Positions 20,096-31,019 of a DNA stretch of 64,000 bases are shown in pieces. The notes below the pieces were generated by a model that ran no database searches, was not told the DNA's origin, and was given only the letters and a program-made list of their open reading frames with translations. Position 1 is the first letter of the stretch. Each line of letters begins with the position of its first letter. The DNA comes from Hanleya hanleyi (taxonomy: Eukaryota; Mollusca; Polyplacophora; Lepidopleurida; Hanleyidae), in contig JAVTVY010037101.1 of assembly GCA_036873755.1 (NCBI GenBank), positions 101,549 to 165,548 on the forward strand, given 5' to 3'. Both the position numbers and the translations under genes were made by a program.

Positions 20096-20544
20096 TTACA
20101 CATTCACACACTGATTCATGGGAGTCCATCGTTCTGCTTAGACGCGTCTCTACTTGTCGAGAATTAAAGACAAAGGGGCAGGAGTATTAACAATAGTATG
20201 ACTCACCACGGGGGCACGTTTGTCGAGAACTAAAGACAAAGGAGCAGGCAAAAACAAAAGAACACGGCTTTTCGCAATACTGTGGGCAGATAAAATTTTA
20301 GCTATGAAGACAATCGATAGCGTGATTCATCGCTCTTCGTTTGTGGGGAGTCTGCCTAGACGCGTCTGTACTTGTCGAGAACTAAAGACAAAGGAGCAGG
20401 CAATAACAATAGAACAGGGGTTTTCCTAATGATGTCATGATCTAAAAATAGAACTGAGGTGATGCTCTAAAAATAGAACTTACATATGAACACAAGGAGT
20501 ATTAAATAACAATGAGCATTAGATATTAAGTAACAGGGGATACT

Positions 20545-20878
20545 ACATATTATGTATCACCGGGCCGGCACGCAGCGCGCGCGTGTTATCCGGACGCGCG
20601 CGCGGATTATCCGGGATTGTGTGCGCGGGTCAAAGGTCACATCCAGGTCAAAAGGTCACCCTTCCGACCCTAAGGGTTTTCCCAATGATGTCATGATCTA
20701 AAAATAGAACTGAGGTGATGCTCTATAACTTACATATGAAAACGGGGAGCAATACTTATAAGTAACAAAACATAGTATGTAAAAAATTAGGGAGCAATAC
20801 ATATTAAGTAACAAAAAAGTAGAGAGCGGGATTATTACATAATACATTGGGCCAGAACCGGCTAAACAACCACTAGTA
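20545..20878. repeat. Right tip of the palindromic element
   Basis: Ends CCGGCTAAACAACCACTAGTA, then the TSD GCAATA. Contains the mirrored GC-rich block. Confidence 0.85.
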
Positions 20879-20884
20879 GCAATA

Positions 20885-21140
20885 ATTATACAAAGAACAA
20901 GTGAACATACAGTACATGCTACAAATCACAGCCTATTCAGAGGTAATCGAGGATTTAAGGATTAAGGATTGAACAGTCAAATTTACCCAACTAGAACTAT
21001 AAGCATACAATGCTCTGAGAGGTTATGAAATATATTCAAACCGATGAAATACTAAAAATGACAGGTTAAAGTTATTGAATATAAACAAGGTAATGAATTA
21101 ATAATAAAAGAGAATAAATTAGTCAATCAACTCTATAACA
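20885..21140 (-). repeat. 3' LTR, proximal half
   Basis: Continuation of the LTR interrupted at 3027. About 90% identical to the end of the 5' LTR (26040-26261), but it lacks a segment of about 70 bp present there. Confidence 0.85.
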
Positions 21141-21157
21141 ATTACCCCCCTCCACCG
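21141..21157 (-). promoter_or_regulatory. Polypurine tract of the LTR element
   Basis: On the minus strand CGGTGGAGGGGGGTAAT directly precedes the LTR start TGTTATAGAG. This is the expected plus-strand primer position. Confidence 0.7.
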
Positions 21158-21310
21158 AAAAATTTGCCTCCTGGCATATACATGGAAATAAATCACGAGA
21201 ATGAGGGGTTTTGTTTTGTCAACTGTAGTTGTAAACACAATTTCAATACTCAACTATAATAATACTTAAAAAACCAAATGAATCATCAATTTAAAAACTG
21301 ACTTCGTGAA

Positions 21311-21708
21311 CTAAACATGCGAATACGGGTATTTGTGGGCCAGATCAGCAGCCACCTGGAGGTTATAGGTACGGGTATCTGGTGGATAAGTGTCATTGTG
21401 GATCAAAGTGGAAATGGGATGGCTTAAAGACGGAATGTTCAATTTTCGACCGTTAAGATCAGTTAAGTGAAGGTTACCACTTCTGTCGTAACCGTTGCAA
21501 ATGAATGTTCGAAGTTCGTTTATTGGCTCATCTGCCCTATACACAGATGTTCCCATGAGTCCCTCGATATCTGGTGAGCTGCTCTGTTCGAAAGGGATCA
21601 TCTTCACCCGAACGCAGTCAGAAAAGATGTACTTGGTGTGTGGCGTGGTCATCGCATTACAGGTTGGTTTCGGTATTCGTGGACCAGGAATATACCGTTC
21701 ATAGTTCA
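21311..21708 (-). CDS. LTR-element ORF2, reachable only by frameshift from ORF1
   Basis: An open frame of about 131 residues that overlaps the end of ORF1 by a few bases and has no ATG at its beginning, so it would need a minus-one frameshift or an internal start. It contains a run of polar residues and the stretch LRTFICNGYDRSGNLHLTDL. No domain is recognised. It ends about 150 bases before the polypurine tract, where retroelements often carry the C-terminal end of pol or an accessory gene. Could be a decayed remnant. Confidence 0.4.
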
Positions 21709-22461
21709 CGATATAGGATAAAGCGTCCGAATCCAGGTTTTGATGATGTGGTTATTACCGAGTCCTTTCCATAGGATAAGAAATGCTTCCAGGTTATCAC
21801 GCGTTATCCGCCGTTTGATGACCTTCTCTGTTACTTTCCGGGGAGCGCCTGATCCACTATTTGAAACTGGTGGGCAGGAAGTCAACGTGGCAGTTGAGAG
21901 ATTTTCATTTACGACTTCAATTTGAGGTTCGGAGGTAAACGCATCATTTACGATAATTTGTTTTGGTGATGCCGTTAAGATCTGACTGTGTTTCATTGTT
22001 TCATTGGATACATCTACTGTAAGACTGTTGATAGGCTTAACGTTATCGCTATTCGCATTTTTTTTCGTAATGAAGTTTGTCATGCGTTTCTGGTCACGTC
22101 GTCGTTGTGCCGGCGATTTTTGTGTGCTGGGTTGTAAGTCTGACCATGTTACTTGGGTTTGGGTCAATGTATGTGTCTCCACATTGGCACATGAAGGCGA
22201 CGTCTGCAAGCCCGCATCCGTTACCTCAGTCGGTGACGTCATAGTGGCTGTCGTACTCAATGAGTCTGTTTCCGTTTTAGTTTCATAATCAGCGAATGCT
22301 CGATCAATGCTGCTAGTTGCAGCAGGAACACAAACCTGTGTGGTATAACCATGCAGGTTCCTTGATCTTACGCTGCAGAAAATTGTTCCTGCGGTCTCTG
22401 TCTCGTCGAAGTTGACAGCTGGACTTTTGCCACTTTGGCCTGAGATTAAATTCTGATTCAT
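21706..22461 (-). CDS. LTR-element ORF1, Ser/Thr-rich with a possible chromodomain end
   Basis: A 251-residue ORF with an ATG start at 22459-22461. Residues about 30-125 are rich in Ser, Thr and Asp. A basic patch follows (SPAQRRRDQKRM). The end reads EKVIKRRI...AFLILWKGLGNNH...TW, which resembles the beta-strand and aromatic core of a chromodomain (F/Y-L-x-x-W-K-G...N-T-W). No CCHC knuckle, protease, RT or integrase is seen. If the resemblance is real, this is a relic of a chromovirus-type element; it could also be a gag-like coat gene. It may be the only protein this derivative makes. Confidence 0.5.
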   Translation of the reverse strand: MNQNLISGQSGKSPAVNFDETETAGTIFCSVRSRNLHGYTTQVCVPAATSSIDRAFADYETKTETDSLSTTATMTSPTEVTDAGLQTSPSCANVETHTLTQTQVTWSDLQPSTQKSPAQRRRDQKRMTNFITKKNANSDNVKPINSLTVDVSNETMKHSQILTASPKQIIVNDAFTSEPQIEVVNENLSTATLTSCPPVSNSGSGAPRKVTEKVIKRRITRDNLEAFLILWKGLGNNHIIKTWIRTLYPIS

Positions 22462-22656
22462 CGATCTTGCGCCACTTGAGAGTAAGGTTTATATCATTCT
22501 CTTCGTTTTGGAGGTCACAGGTTAGCCTATGGTGCTGCACTTATATCTGTTGGAGCACTGGGAGAAAATAATCCGGGATGACGGAAGCGGTCATCTTCAC
22601 AATCTGATGGGGAAAAAATAGTGTTGGTAGAGCTGCTTGTTGACAAGAGGCCGGGG

Positions 22657-22674
22657 TCTTGGATTCTCTCACCA
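22657..22674 (-). promoter_or_regulatory. Primer-binding-site candidate of the LTR element
   Basis: TGGTGAGAGAATCCAAGA begins two bases after the LTR end on the minus strand. TGG would pair with the CCA end of a tRNA. The tRNA is not identified. Confidence 0.55.
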
Positions 22675-23023
22675 CGTGTAACAGAGGTCTGTTACCGTAA
22701 ATGATTTGAAGGCGAAGTCACTCAAAGAACTGAAGTAGGTTTATAGACAATTTAAAGTTAAACAAGAAACACACAAGAACAAATATACTAAATTGGAACT
22801 CCTGATGACTAAAGTTGGTATTCCAAAAACTATAGATGACAATTTCCGCAGATTTGGATATCCATAAAACTGTTTGTGATTAAGGCGGATCTTGTATTTA
22901 TAGGAGGAATGTGACGCAAACGTACGGTAACCAACAACAGAGAAACACAAGTTGAAACAGAGCAATAATTATACAAAGAACAAGTGAACATACAGTACTG
23001 GTACATACTAAAACATGCTACAA

Positions 23024-25980
23024 TTACAAGCGTCTAGTCCGTCATTCATAATCCAGCCGTCGTCCATTAGAGAATATCCGCGTCCATAATCCAAAGACCT
23101 ATTCCATTTCCATATAACAGTATTAGCACCAAATTCAAAAAGACAAAAGTATACATAGACATAGGCTTGTTTCCTGCAAGAGAGAAGCGGTCAACAGTTT
23201 TCAATGATGCCGGCAAGACATCATGATGTTCCAAAATATCAAATCCGTATCGCTGATCAGTATTCTTAATCCATAATATTCGTTATAGAGTCGTCATCTA
23301 AAAATGATGTACCTGAGTCACGCTTTGATTGTGACTGTTCATATGAGTACCATGAGGATCTTGAAGTACATGGGCTCATACGGCCCCTAGCCCCGGGTTA
23401 AGCGGAATTAGACACATGTTACGAAACGTAGCCCCATCGATCTTGCACGCTACGTTCGTATTTTGCTATCAGCATGCGATATGTATCGCCAAATTTGAGA
23501 AACTTTGAGTGGAGGCGCTTGGTAGAATAGCCCTGTTTTATAAGTTTCTGCAACAGTGTTTTGTGACGTTGATTAAAATCATCACATTTAACACATGATC
23601 TAGCAAATGCTACTAAGCGAGATATGTATACGCCATATGAGGGCCCACTGGAATATTACTATCCAGAAAGGGATAGTTTACGATGTCGAAATTGTAATCA
23701 TCTCTTTTGTCATAAAGTCGACGAGAGAGAATGCCCGCTTCATTTTTATAGAGATAGAGATCTAAATATGATGTGCCTGTAGGGTTATCTGTAGCTTCCT
23801 TCAAATCCAGTGAAGGTGGATATATATCCTTCACTGCGTCATTTATATAGCGATTATTCACAGCGAGAAGATCGTCTATAGCGTTTGGTGAATGAGAAGG
23901 AACGGGCTTTGAATGGATCGGTTTTGAAAGCGCCTGCATATAGTCATATTCATAAGAGAACAGATACAGGTCAGCCAACAGGGGTGCACAATTAGTACCC
24001 ATTGGAATACCTATATGCTGCTGATATATTGTGTTGCCAAATTTCACATAGATATTTTAATGAGAAATTCAAGCAACTCTATAAACAAAGAAACATCCAT
24101 GAATGATATCTCTTGTATGTAGTAGAGCTAAAGAATGCTTTATGGCTTCCGACATTAATATATCTACGATCAGTTTTCTTGAACACAGATACTATTAATG
24201 AACTTAGACGGTCAATAAGGTCCTGATGAGGGATTGTAGTATAGAGTCGAAAAATCCCATGTGGATACATGTCTGTACGGTATGTGACCTTTAGCATCAA
24301 GTTCTTCCGTAAGACATTTTGAGTTTTTCAATATCCACATACATTCAACGCCAGAGTTCTTGAAAATAGTGGCGCAATACCTTTCCCAAAATGCTTTTAC
24401 CTCCTGAAAGGCCCTCGTCAATAGGGTTGAAAGAAGCTTGGTGGTGCAGCTTCTAGAACCAGCTATGAATCTAGCTTTGTATGGTGATTTATGCATTTTG
24501 GGAGTCCAGTATATTTTTGCTATGTCGCTATGATTGGTTGGAAGACAAATACCTCTTTCCCTGAGAAACTTTTTGTGATTGTTAAATAAATCTTCCAGAG
24601 TAAATGCAGTTTGGGAGTAAGTAGACGTATTTGATGAAGATATGTCTACGCTCAATTCTTTAACCAGCAATAGTAATATTTACATATGAATATTATATTA
24701 TTCGGAGCTTTGTCTGCTGGGACTATGAAGAATTTACTCTGGAGATTTGCTAGAACTTCTTGCGAATTGAGGTTTCTCAGTACTTGTTTTGCTAGGGGAA
24801 GAGAACTTCTGTCAATATGGCGGATTGTTTCAACGACCTTGCTCTTGGTGAGGTTCAGCCAATCAGCGAGTACTGTAGGTTCAACTTTTTCTCGCTTAGA
24901 CCAATCAATAACGTACTGTTCTAATGCAGTCAGGACTATCTTCTGGTCCGCCTTCAGATTTATTCTTCTTGGCTCACTATATTTAGGTCCTTTCATCAGG
25001 AGTAATTTCAGATCCTTATCACTCACCACATCAAGGTCACCAGTCACAATATGTTTGCATGGTGTATAGATAAAGTTCGACGATTCACAATCACAACTAT
25101 AGCCTCTAACGTGTATAAGTTCCAGTCAAACTCCTTGACAGCATTGGAGTAATTGAATATTTTGGTGGCTATAGATTTAGTATACTTATATGAAATGCAA
25201 GGCGGTTCTGTGAACTTAAAATAGTTTGGTACAGCGTTGCGTACCTCTGGATCATTCAAGATTCGAAGTAAATTAATGATGTCCAGTCCTTTATCTAAGT
25301 AGTTGAGTTTCAAGAAAAGCCGATCTTGAGATGTTTCGATTATGTTCACTGGACGATACAACCGAAAAAACGCTATATCTTGACATACTTTACTGATTTT
25401 TGATGGTATTATATTTCCTGAAGACGCAGATTGCTGTATATCTCTGGCTATTTGATTTAAAGCTCTCAGAGGTAACGCATACAGAACTGTACGTAAGCTA
25501 TGTATACTATTGGGTGCGTTAGTTAAACCCACTAAGTAATTAAAAGTGATATGATCGTGAATCATCGAACTATTAAACCTTCGCCAACCATGGCTGCGTT
25601 GTCTCCGTTGATGGGGTTTAAATAGTTGGGTAATGTTGGATATATTTGAACGGCGGTTTGTAGCATTGCCGAACCCACTGACATTATCATTTAAACCAAG
25701 CGGAAACACTGACCCAAGTTCTAGCATCCAGAATAATTCTCGCTCTCGGATTTTTCTCTCAAATCCAAAGGGGGAATCCTTAGTAGATGGATAGACGACG
25801 TCTATGATCTGAATACTAAAGTTATCCCAGCCATGGTCGGGTCCAGAAAAATGCCTACCTATAAGCAATTGCTTTTTCCTTACGGATTTTCTGTGACCGT
25901 TCACCCTAAGATGGAGTCTTTGGGTGGTCTTGCCAACATACTATTGACCATACTTCTTACAGGAAACTAAGTAAATACAG
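23024..25980 (-). mobile_element. Naiad-type PLE, copy D
   Basis: 2,957 bp, over 95% identical to copy B, inserted in the 5' LTR. It has the same 3' terminus and the same 5' breakpoint (ends TAAATACAG on the plus strand) as copy B. Confidence 0.85.
23404..25975 (-). pseudogene. Naiad D polyprotein: GIY-YIG plus PLE reverse transcriptase
   Basis: Same domain order as copy B: GIY-YIG remnant, CDC...C..H linker, RT N-terminal part with the PADKAPNNIIF motif, and palm with GIPMGTNCAPLL. Here the two tryptophan codons that are stops in copy B are intact. The frame is instead broken by several small indels: about 25110 (after FDWNLYT), about 24670 (deletion within YYYQV), about 24240 (after FSTLY), about 24055 and about 23880 (in the YIDDLL box, which loses part of the catalytic sequence), and about 23640. 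Hence inactive. Confidence 0.8.
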
Positions 25981-26261
25981 TTTGTAGTAGAACAACTAAG
26001 ATCAACATACGAGTTAACAGAATATGAGTTACCAGTTAACGCCTAATCACAGCCTATTCAGAGGTAATCAAGGATTTGAGGATTATGGATTGAACAGTCA
26101 ACTTCACCCAACTAAATCTATAAGCATACAATGCTCTGAGAGGTTATGAAATATTTTCAAACCGATGAAATACTAAAAATGACAGGTTAAAGTTATTGAA
26201 TATAAACAAGCTGATGAATTAATAATCAATGAGAATAAATTAGTCAATCAACTCTACGACA

Positions 26262-26700
26262 TAAGTACAGGTTACGGTTATTAACTACAGATAATTGGAT
26301 ACTCAAATCGCTATATACAAGTTTATATTTAGATTATGTAACTGGAAAGACTCTACCGGATTGCTGGATTAACATAGTCGGAAAGGAGCTCTGTGAAAAT
26401 GGTTTTCAGTTTGTTTGGGATGAACAAGGCGTGGATAATGAAAAAGTGTTTTACACAGAATTTAGGAGATATCCGAGATGGCTGCCAAGTTGCCTTACTC
26501 TCCATTATGCTCCAACAACTTTAGTCTATTTTGAGTGTCTTATGTGACTGGTAACCTGTGATTTGTGTGCTATATGGATATTAAGATTGGTGTTTATTGA
26601 GAGAGGAACAGATTGTATCTCCCACTTACCTTATTCTGTCAAGGTCTGCTTTACCAGTTTTTGTATGAACTGTTGTTGTTGTTGTTGTGAACAACATTTT
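26262..26700. other. Junction region between LTR element and CR1-like LINE
   Basis: No gene recognised. May include the 5' UTR of the LINE; its 5' limit is not defined. Confidence 0.5.
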
Positions 26701-26704
26701 CAGA

Positions 26705-28154
26705 ATGGAGGACAGATACTCATCGATGGAAAGTGGTTCTTTTGTGGGATTTACTCAGGAAGATCTTGTATTACCCAAACATGGAATTACTGAAAGGGTG
26801 AACACACCCAGAGTGCACTTTGAAGTGGAAATCAGTGGACAGAATTGACACACCACAATGCTTAGTGAAGACCAAGCTGTGTCTGTGGGAATTGTCAGTT
26901 CTACCCCAATTTTGTCAAATGGTGGACCAAAGGAAGCATGTTCATTCATGGCCTCTCTCAGTACAACAGAAATACAATATAGTAATCCCTCTCACAGCTG
27001 GGATCTGTCCTACCTTCCAGGAGTCCAGGCTTGTGGTTGTGAAAAATGTTTTTGAGACTTGTGAAGGATAAAGAGGAAGTTTATCGTGAAAGAACACAAC
27101 AACTTCAAGCTGATTTATTGGCGTTAAAGGAGTCTCAAAACGGCAGGACCAGTGATTGTTCAACCCAAACCAAAAGTAGGGAAGTGAACTTCTGTGCCAC
27201 CCAAACTTTTGGAACACCCACTGAGATATTATCACAAGGGCTGCCAGAATCTATTGAAGATATTCCTGTTAATCCAAGCCTTGTGGATTTAAAACTGTGA
27301 CCACCCAAAGAGCAATGTTGAAGTCAGGTCAATACCAACTGTTATAACAACACAGAACAGGCAGGATGAAAACACAACACCAGTGATTGTCCCTTCCCAT
27401 ACATGTAAGCAAAGAGAAGAGATTGCAAGAACTTTGATTATCGGCAGCTCTAGCATTCAGGGCATCAAAACAAAAGGTCTGCTTAAAGGCACCCAGGTCA
27501 TGACTCTTCGTGGTGCCACAATCAAAGATGTGGAAAGAAAACTCTCGGACCTGGATCTCTTGCAGTATGGGACAATCGTGCTGCAAGTAGGAAGGAATGA
27601 CTGTCAAGCAACAAACTGTGTGGATGACATCATTTCACATTACGATGATCTTCTGAACCTAATATCCCACAGATCTCTTGAAACACAGATCGTTGTATCG
27701 GGTATATGCCCCAGAATGGATACAGGTACACTAAGTCACCTTGTTTCTGATGTCAAGACTCTGGCAGCTTGATGAGCATCATGACTTGTCCGTTGTGAAC
27801 AACGAGTCCATGTTCAAACTACAGAATGGAAGAACTAATAGAGATTTATTCGTCGGGGATGGACTCCACCTCAGTGTAAAAGGAACTTCAACACTACTGC
27901 GCAACATTAACAAGTTTGTTCCATTCATTAAGAACAAATCAACACACCAGCTAACTGAATGTAATCCTAACCCCAAATGTTTTAAATGTGGGGAGTCTAG
28001 TCACATGGAATACTTATGTTGGCATAAACACCGTATTACCTGTAGAATCTGTAATTTATCTGGCCACAAAGCGAAGCACTGCACATGTACACGAGAAGCA
28101 GTCAACGTGCTACAAAAGACTGCCGTTCCCAAACTATCACAGGCTAAACTATAA
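26705..28154 (+). pseudogene. CR1-like LINE ORF1: SGNH esterase domain plus two CCHC zinc knuckles
   Basis: Begins with ATG at 26705 (MEDRYSSMESGSF) and is broken by stops at about 26850 and 27055. From 27383 the esterase fold is recognisable: block I IIGSSSI, GxND block as VGRND, and, after a frame change near 27770, the DGLHLS block with the Asp-x-x-His pair. Two knuckles follow at about 27975-28070: CFKCGESSHMEYLC and CRICNLSGHKAKHC (C-x2-C-x4-H-x4-C). ORF1 proteins of CR1-like LINEs are known to carry such esterases together with nucleic-acid-binding fingers, and package the RNA. Several frame breaks make this copy inactive. Confidence 0.8.
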
Positions 28155-28740
28155 AACAGAAACCCATCAATTAGCGCTGTTTGTGTTTTTAGTGATGTCA
28201 ATATGTTTGAAATACTTGACACCATTTGCACAGAATGTAACTGTGTGTTAGATCAATGTCAGTGCTCACTGCAGTGCTGCCATACATTGACTTCGTGCCA
28301 AAACAATGACTCTGAGCAATAATGAGATGTAGTGCTCAATATTCATCTCTTTTTTCTGCAAACGCTACTGTGTTTTGTTCAAATGTACCAATCAGTGTAA
28401 ACATGTCTGAACATGTAACCAGAAATATTCCTGAAAATGTTAACAAAAATAACCCTGTGTGCCCTGTGAGTGCGAGAGACAAAATCACAGATACGGTTAA
28501 GTGTGTGGGACATGACGACTTGGGTGAAACTGACCCTACATGTAAATTTGTTGAGTTTTTAAATGTTTTTAGTTACTTTCTACCATTTAATTGTCTACAG
28601 TATATAAGCATATTTTGTTTTGCTGGCACAAATGTTCCTAAATCTAAAAGTAATAATATTTTCCCTGTTGGGGAGGTGTACACTTGAAATCTGAAGTCCA
28701 ACTTTCTGACCAATAATTCTAGTCTTGGGTTACCTCCAAA

Positions 28741-30841
28741 AGGGATGAGGATTGGTCACCTTAATATGAGACACTTGATCCCAAAAGTGGACCAATTAAA
28801 CATCCTTCCAACAAAGAAGCGAAGAGAGGTAGATATTCTGGGACTGACCGAAACTATCCTTAAAAAACGATATTCCAAAAAATTGACTGCAATATCTGGT
28901 TATAAAGTTGAAAGAAACTGACCTTGAAATTGATACATTAGAAATCATCTGACTAGAAATTCAACTACCTAAATCTAAACCTTTCATCGTCGGCTTTGTT
29001 TACAGACCCCAAATGTCCCCGATAAGTGGATGGAGGCTTATGAGCTTGTATTAGAGAAAATATACTCTGAGCAAAAGGAAATAATAATTCTGGGTGACTT
29101 CAATATAAACCTGCTGGTTGACCCTCCCAACTCATGGACGGAATGTTGGGATACCTACACAATGAATCAAATGATCAACAAGCCAACCAGAATCACCAAG
29201 ACACTTCAACACTCATTGATCACATATACACAACTAACCCAGAAAATATATACTTCTCTGATGTTCTGAATTTATCACTGAGTGACCATAAACCTATCTT
29301 CTTAGCCCGTAAATGTAACTTCAACTCAAAAACTCATTCCCATAAGACCATAACATATCGTGCTATGAAAAAATTTGACATGGACAAATTCCGCAGTGAA
29401 CTACAAGCAGTGGACTGGTCATGTACAGAAGGCCACTCAGATCCCAATGAAGCCTAAAAAGAGTGGACAAAATGTTATACCGCTGTCCTAGATGAGAAGG
29501 ACAAATTTTCCCACTCCCAACAAGATGTTCAATTCAAACAATTGAAGAACAAAGTAAATTGTCTGATTCACAGAGCTAAACAGGACTTCCTCAAACCCAT
29601 GGAAAATTATTATAAAACTAAACCCAAATAGTAACAGGACTACACCCTTCTCATTAACTACAGATGACAAGATCTTAACTCACCCAAATGCTATTGTTGA
29701 TGAACTCAACAATTTCTTTATTCATGCAGCTGAACAGCTGCTACCAAAAGATAACAGTGCCCCTGATTCGACTCTTAACAAACTTCAAGATTATGTTTCT
29801 CAAAAACTTCCTCCTGGTAATACCTTCTCAATTCCACCTGTCACTGAATCAACTGTATTTAACTACCTTGATGAATTAGTAACAGCAGACATAACTCCAT
29901 CTATAACAAGAATCCTCAATCTGAGTATACAAACAGTCATTTTCCCTGACCAATGGAAATAAGCCAAAGTTTACCCTCTCCACAAGTCAGGGTCTATAAA
30001 CAAGGCCGAAAATTACAGACCTATATCCATATTACCTGTCCTATCCAAAATACTGGAACGACATGTTTATGACTGGTTATACACTTTTATTTCATCCCAT
30101 GATCACCTTACAAAAAATCAGTCTGGTTTTCGCCCCAAACATCCCTGTTTTACTGCTATGACCAAACTCACAGAAAGCTGGAATCAAGCTATAGACAATG
30201 GGGAACTAGTTGGTCTGGTGATGATAGACTTCAAAAAGGCCTTTGACCTTGTTGATCATGATTTACTATTGCAGAAATTGAAAATATATGGCTTTACTGA
30301 CTCTGCTTTACAATGGGTTACATCATATTTGAGTTCAAGATTCCAAAGAGTGTCCCTTGAAAAAGCAGTCTCTGAGTCTTTAAGAATTAGTTCTGGTGTT
30401 CCACAGGGGTCCATACTTGGGCCCCTCTTATTTATACTCTATTTGAATGATATTGTATTGTCCGTGAACAGCTGTGATGTTGACAAATATGCTGATGACA
30501 CCTCTGTACACACTTCCTCAAAATCTGTATGTGTCACTGACCACAGACTTAACCAAGGCATGCTGGGTGTTCAACCGTGGTGCAGAGACAATAAAATGAT
30601 TCTTAATCCTCAAAAAACTAAGTCAATGCTAATAGGAACTGCTGCTAAACTCAAGAATAGTAGTCAGCAAAGTTACAATATCACAGTTCAAGAGACTATA
30701 ATTGAGAAAGTGTCAAGCCAAAAATTGCTCGGTCTGCATATTCAGGAAAATTTATCATGGAAAAATCATGTAGACAGCATTTGCAATAAAATTTCCTCCT
30801 TGCTGTCCATATTGAGAAAACACCGGAATTTACTTCCATAG
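28741..30841 (+). pseudogene. CR1-like LINE ORF2: APE endonuclease and reverse transcriptase
   Basis: The endonuclease starts at ATG 28741 (MRIGHLNMRHLIPK) with DILGLTET, then after frame breaks ILGDFNINLL (about 29085), a TRIT block, LIDHIYTT and the catalytic SDHKP (about 29280). The RT follows from about 29950: PLHKSGS, NYRPISILP, SGFRPKH, VMIDFKKAFDLVDH, SSGVPQGSILGPLLF and the YADDT active site at about 30488. The long open stretch 30158-30841 covers palm and thumb. It is cut after RKHRNLLP by the insertion at about 30844, and the C-terminus resumes near 38200. Confidence 0.85.
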
Positions 30842-31019
30842 ATGGTGGGTCTTCCATGTAAGAAATCACGAAACGCGGGATGTAGTAGTGAAGGCAGTGT
30901 GAGACTATTTCCAAGGACGACAGTTTAGAGCGACAGTTTGAACTTTTATTTTCTGCCAAAAACAGCGAGACTATGAGCAAACTTGAAAGTTAAGAAACAG
31001 AAGTATAACCAGTTTGAGA

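Larger units (their letters stand above)
3028..20878. mobile_element. Palindromic Polinton-derived element with 5.27-kb terminal inverted repeats
   Basis: The element is bounded by a 6-bp duplication GCAATA (3022-3027 and 20879-20884). The uninterrupted target GCAATAATTATAC is preserved in the sister LTR at 22964-22976. Termini read GTAGTGGTTG on the left and, reversed, TACTAGTGGTTG on the right; they are symmetric from AGTGGTTG inward. Coordinates of mirrored bases sum to 23904 near the tips, 28957 further in and about 29496 at the centre; the steps are explained by three later insertions in the left arm. Six-bp TSDs and long TIRs are known Polinton hallmarks. Contents (polymerase remnant, penton-like ORF, membrane protein, CARD gene) support Polinton ancestry. 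No integrase, ATPase, MCP or protease is present, so it is non-autonomous. Confidence 0.85.
15606..20878. repeat. Right arm of the large inverted repeat
   Basis: 5.27 kb, mirroring the left arm without the three later insertions, so it preserves their empty sites. Confidence 0.9.
2735..26261 (-). mobile_element. Non-autonomous LTR retrotransposon with two nested LTR insertions
   Basis: Two directly repeated about 550-bp sequences with TGTT/TGTC...TTACA termini (minus-strand reading) bound a 1,536-bp internal region (21141-22676). The 4-bp sequence TAAG flanks both outer ends (2731-2734 and 26262-26265), as a target-site duplication should. A PBS-like and a PPT-like tract sit at the correct internal edges, fixing the orientation as minus. 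There is no gag-pol of normal size, so this is a derivative that would need proteins in trans. The palindromic Polinton-like element lies in its 3' LTR and Naiad D in its 5' LTR, so both are younger than it. Confidence 0.85.
22677..26261 (-). repeat. 5' LTR, interrupted by Naiad D
   Basis: LTR sequence at 22677-23023 and 25981-26261. Contains the intact GCAATAATTATAC site that is the empty counterpart of the palindrome insertion. TAAG follows at 26262-26265. Confidence 0.85.

Noticed and set aside
3028..20878. Palindrome as a pure assembly artefact
   Set aside because: One arm alone carries three insertions with clean empty sites opposite, the arms show scattered differences, and a 6-bp TSD matches an intact site elsewhere. 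A foldback artefact would not create these. Long reads are still advisable.
22004..22288. Plus-strand ORF with hydrophobic residues inside the LTR element
   Set aside because: It is the antisense shadow of the better-supported minus-strand ORF1.
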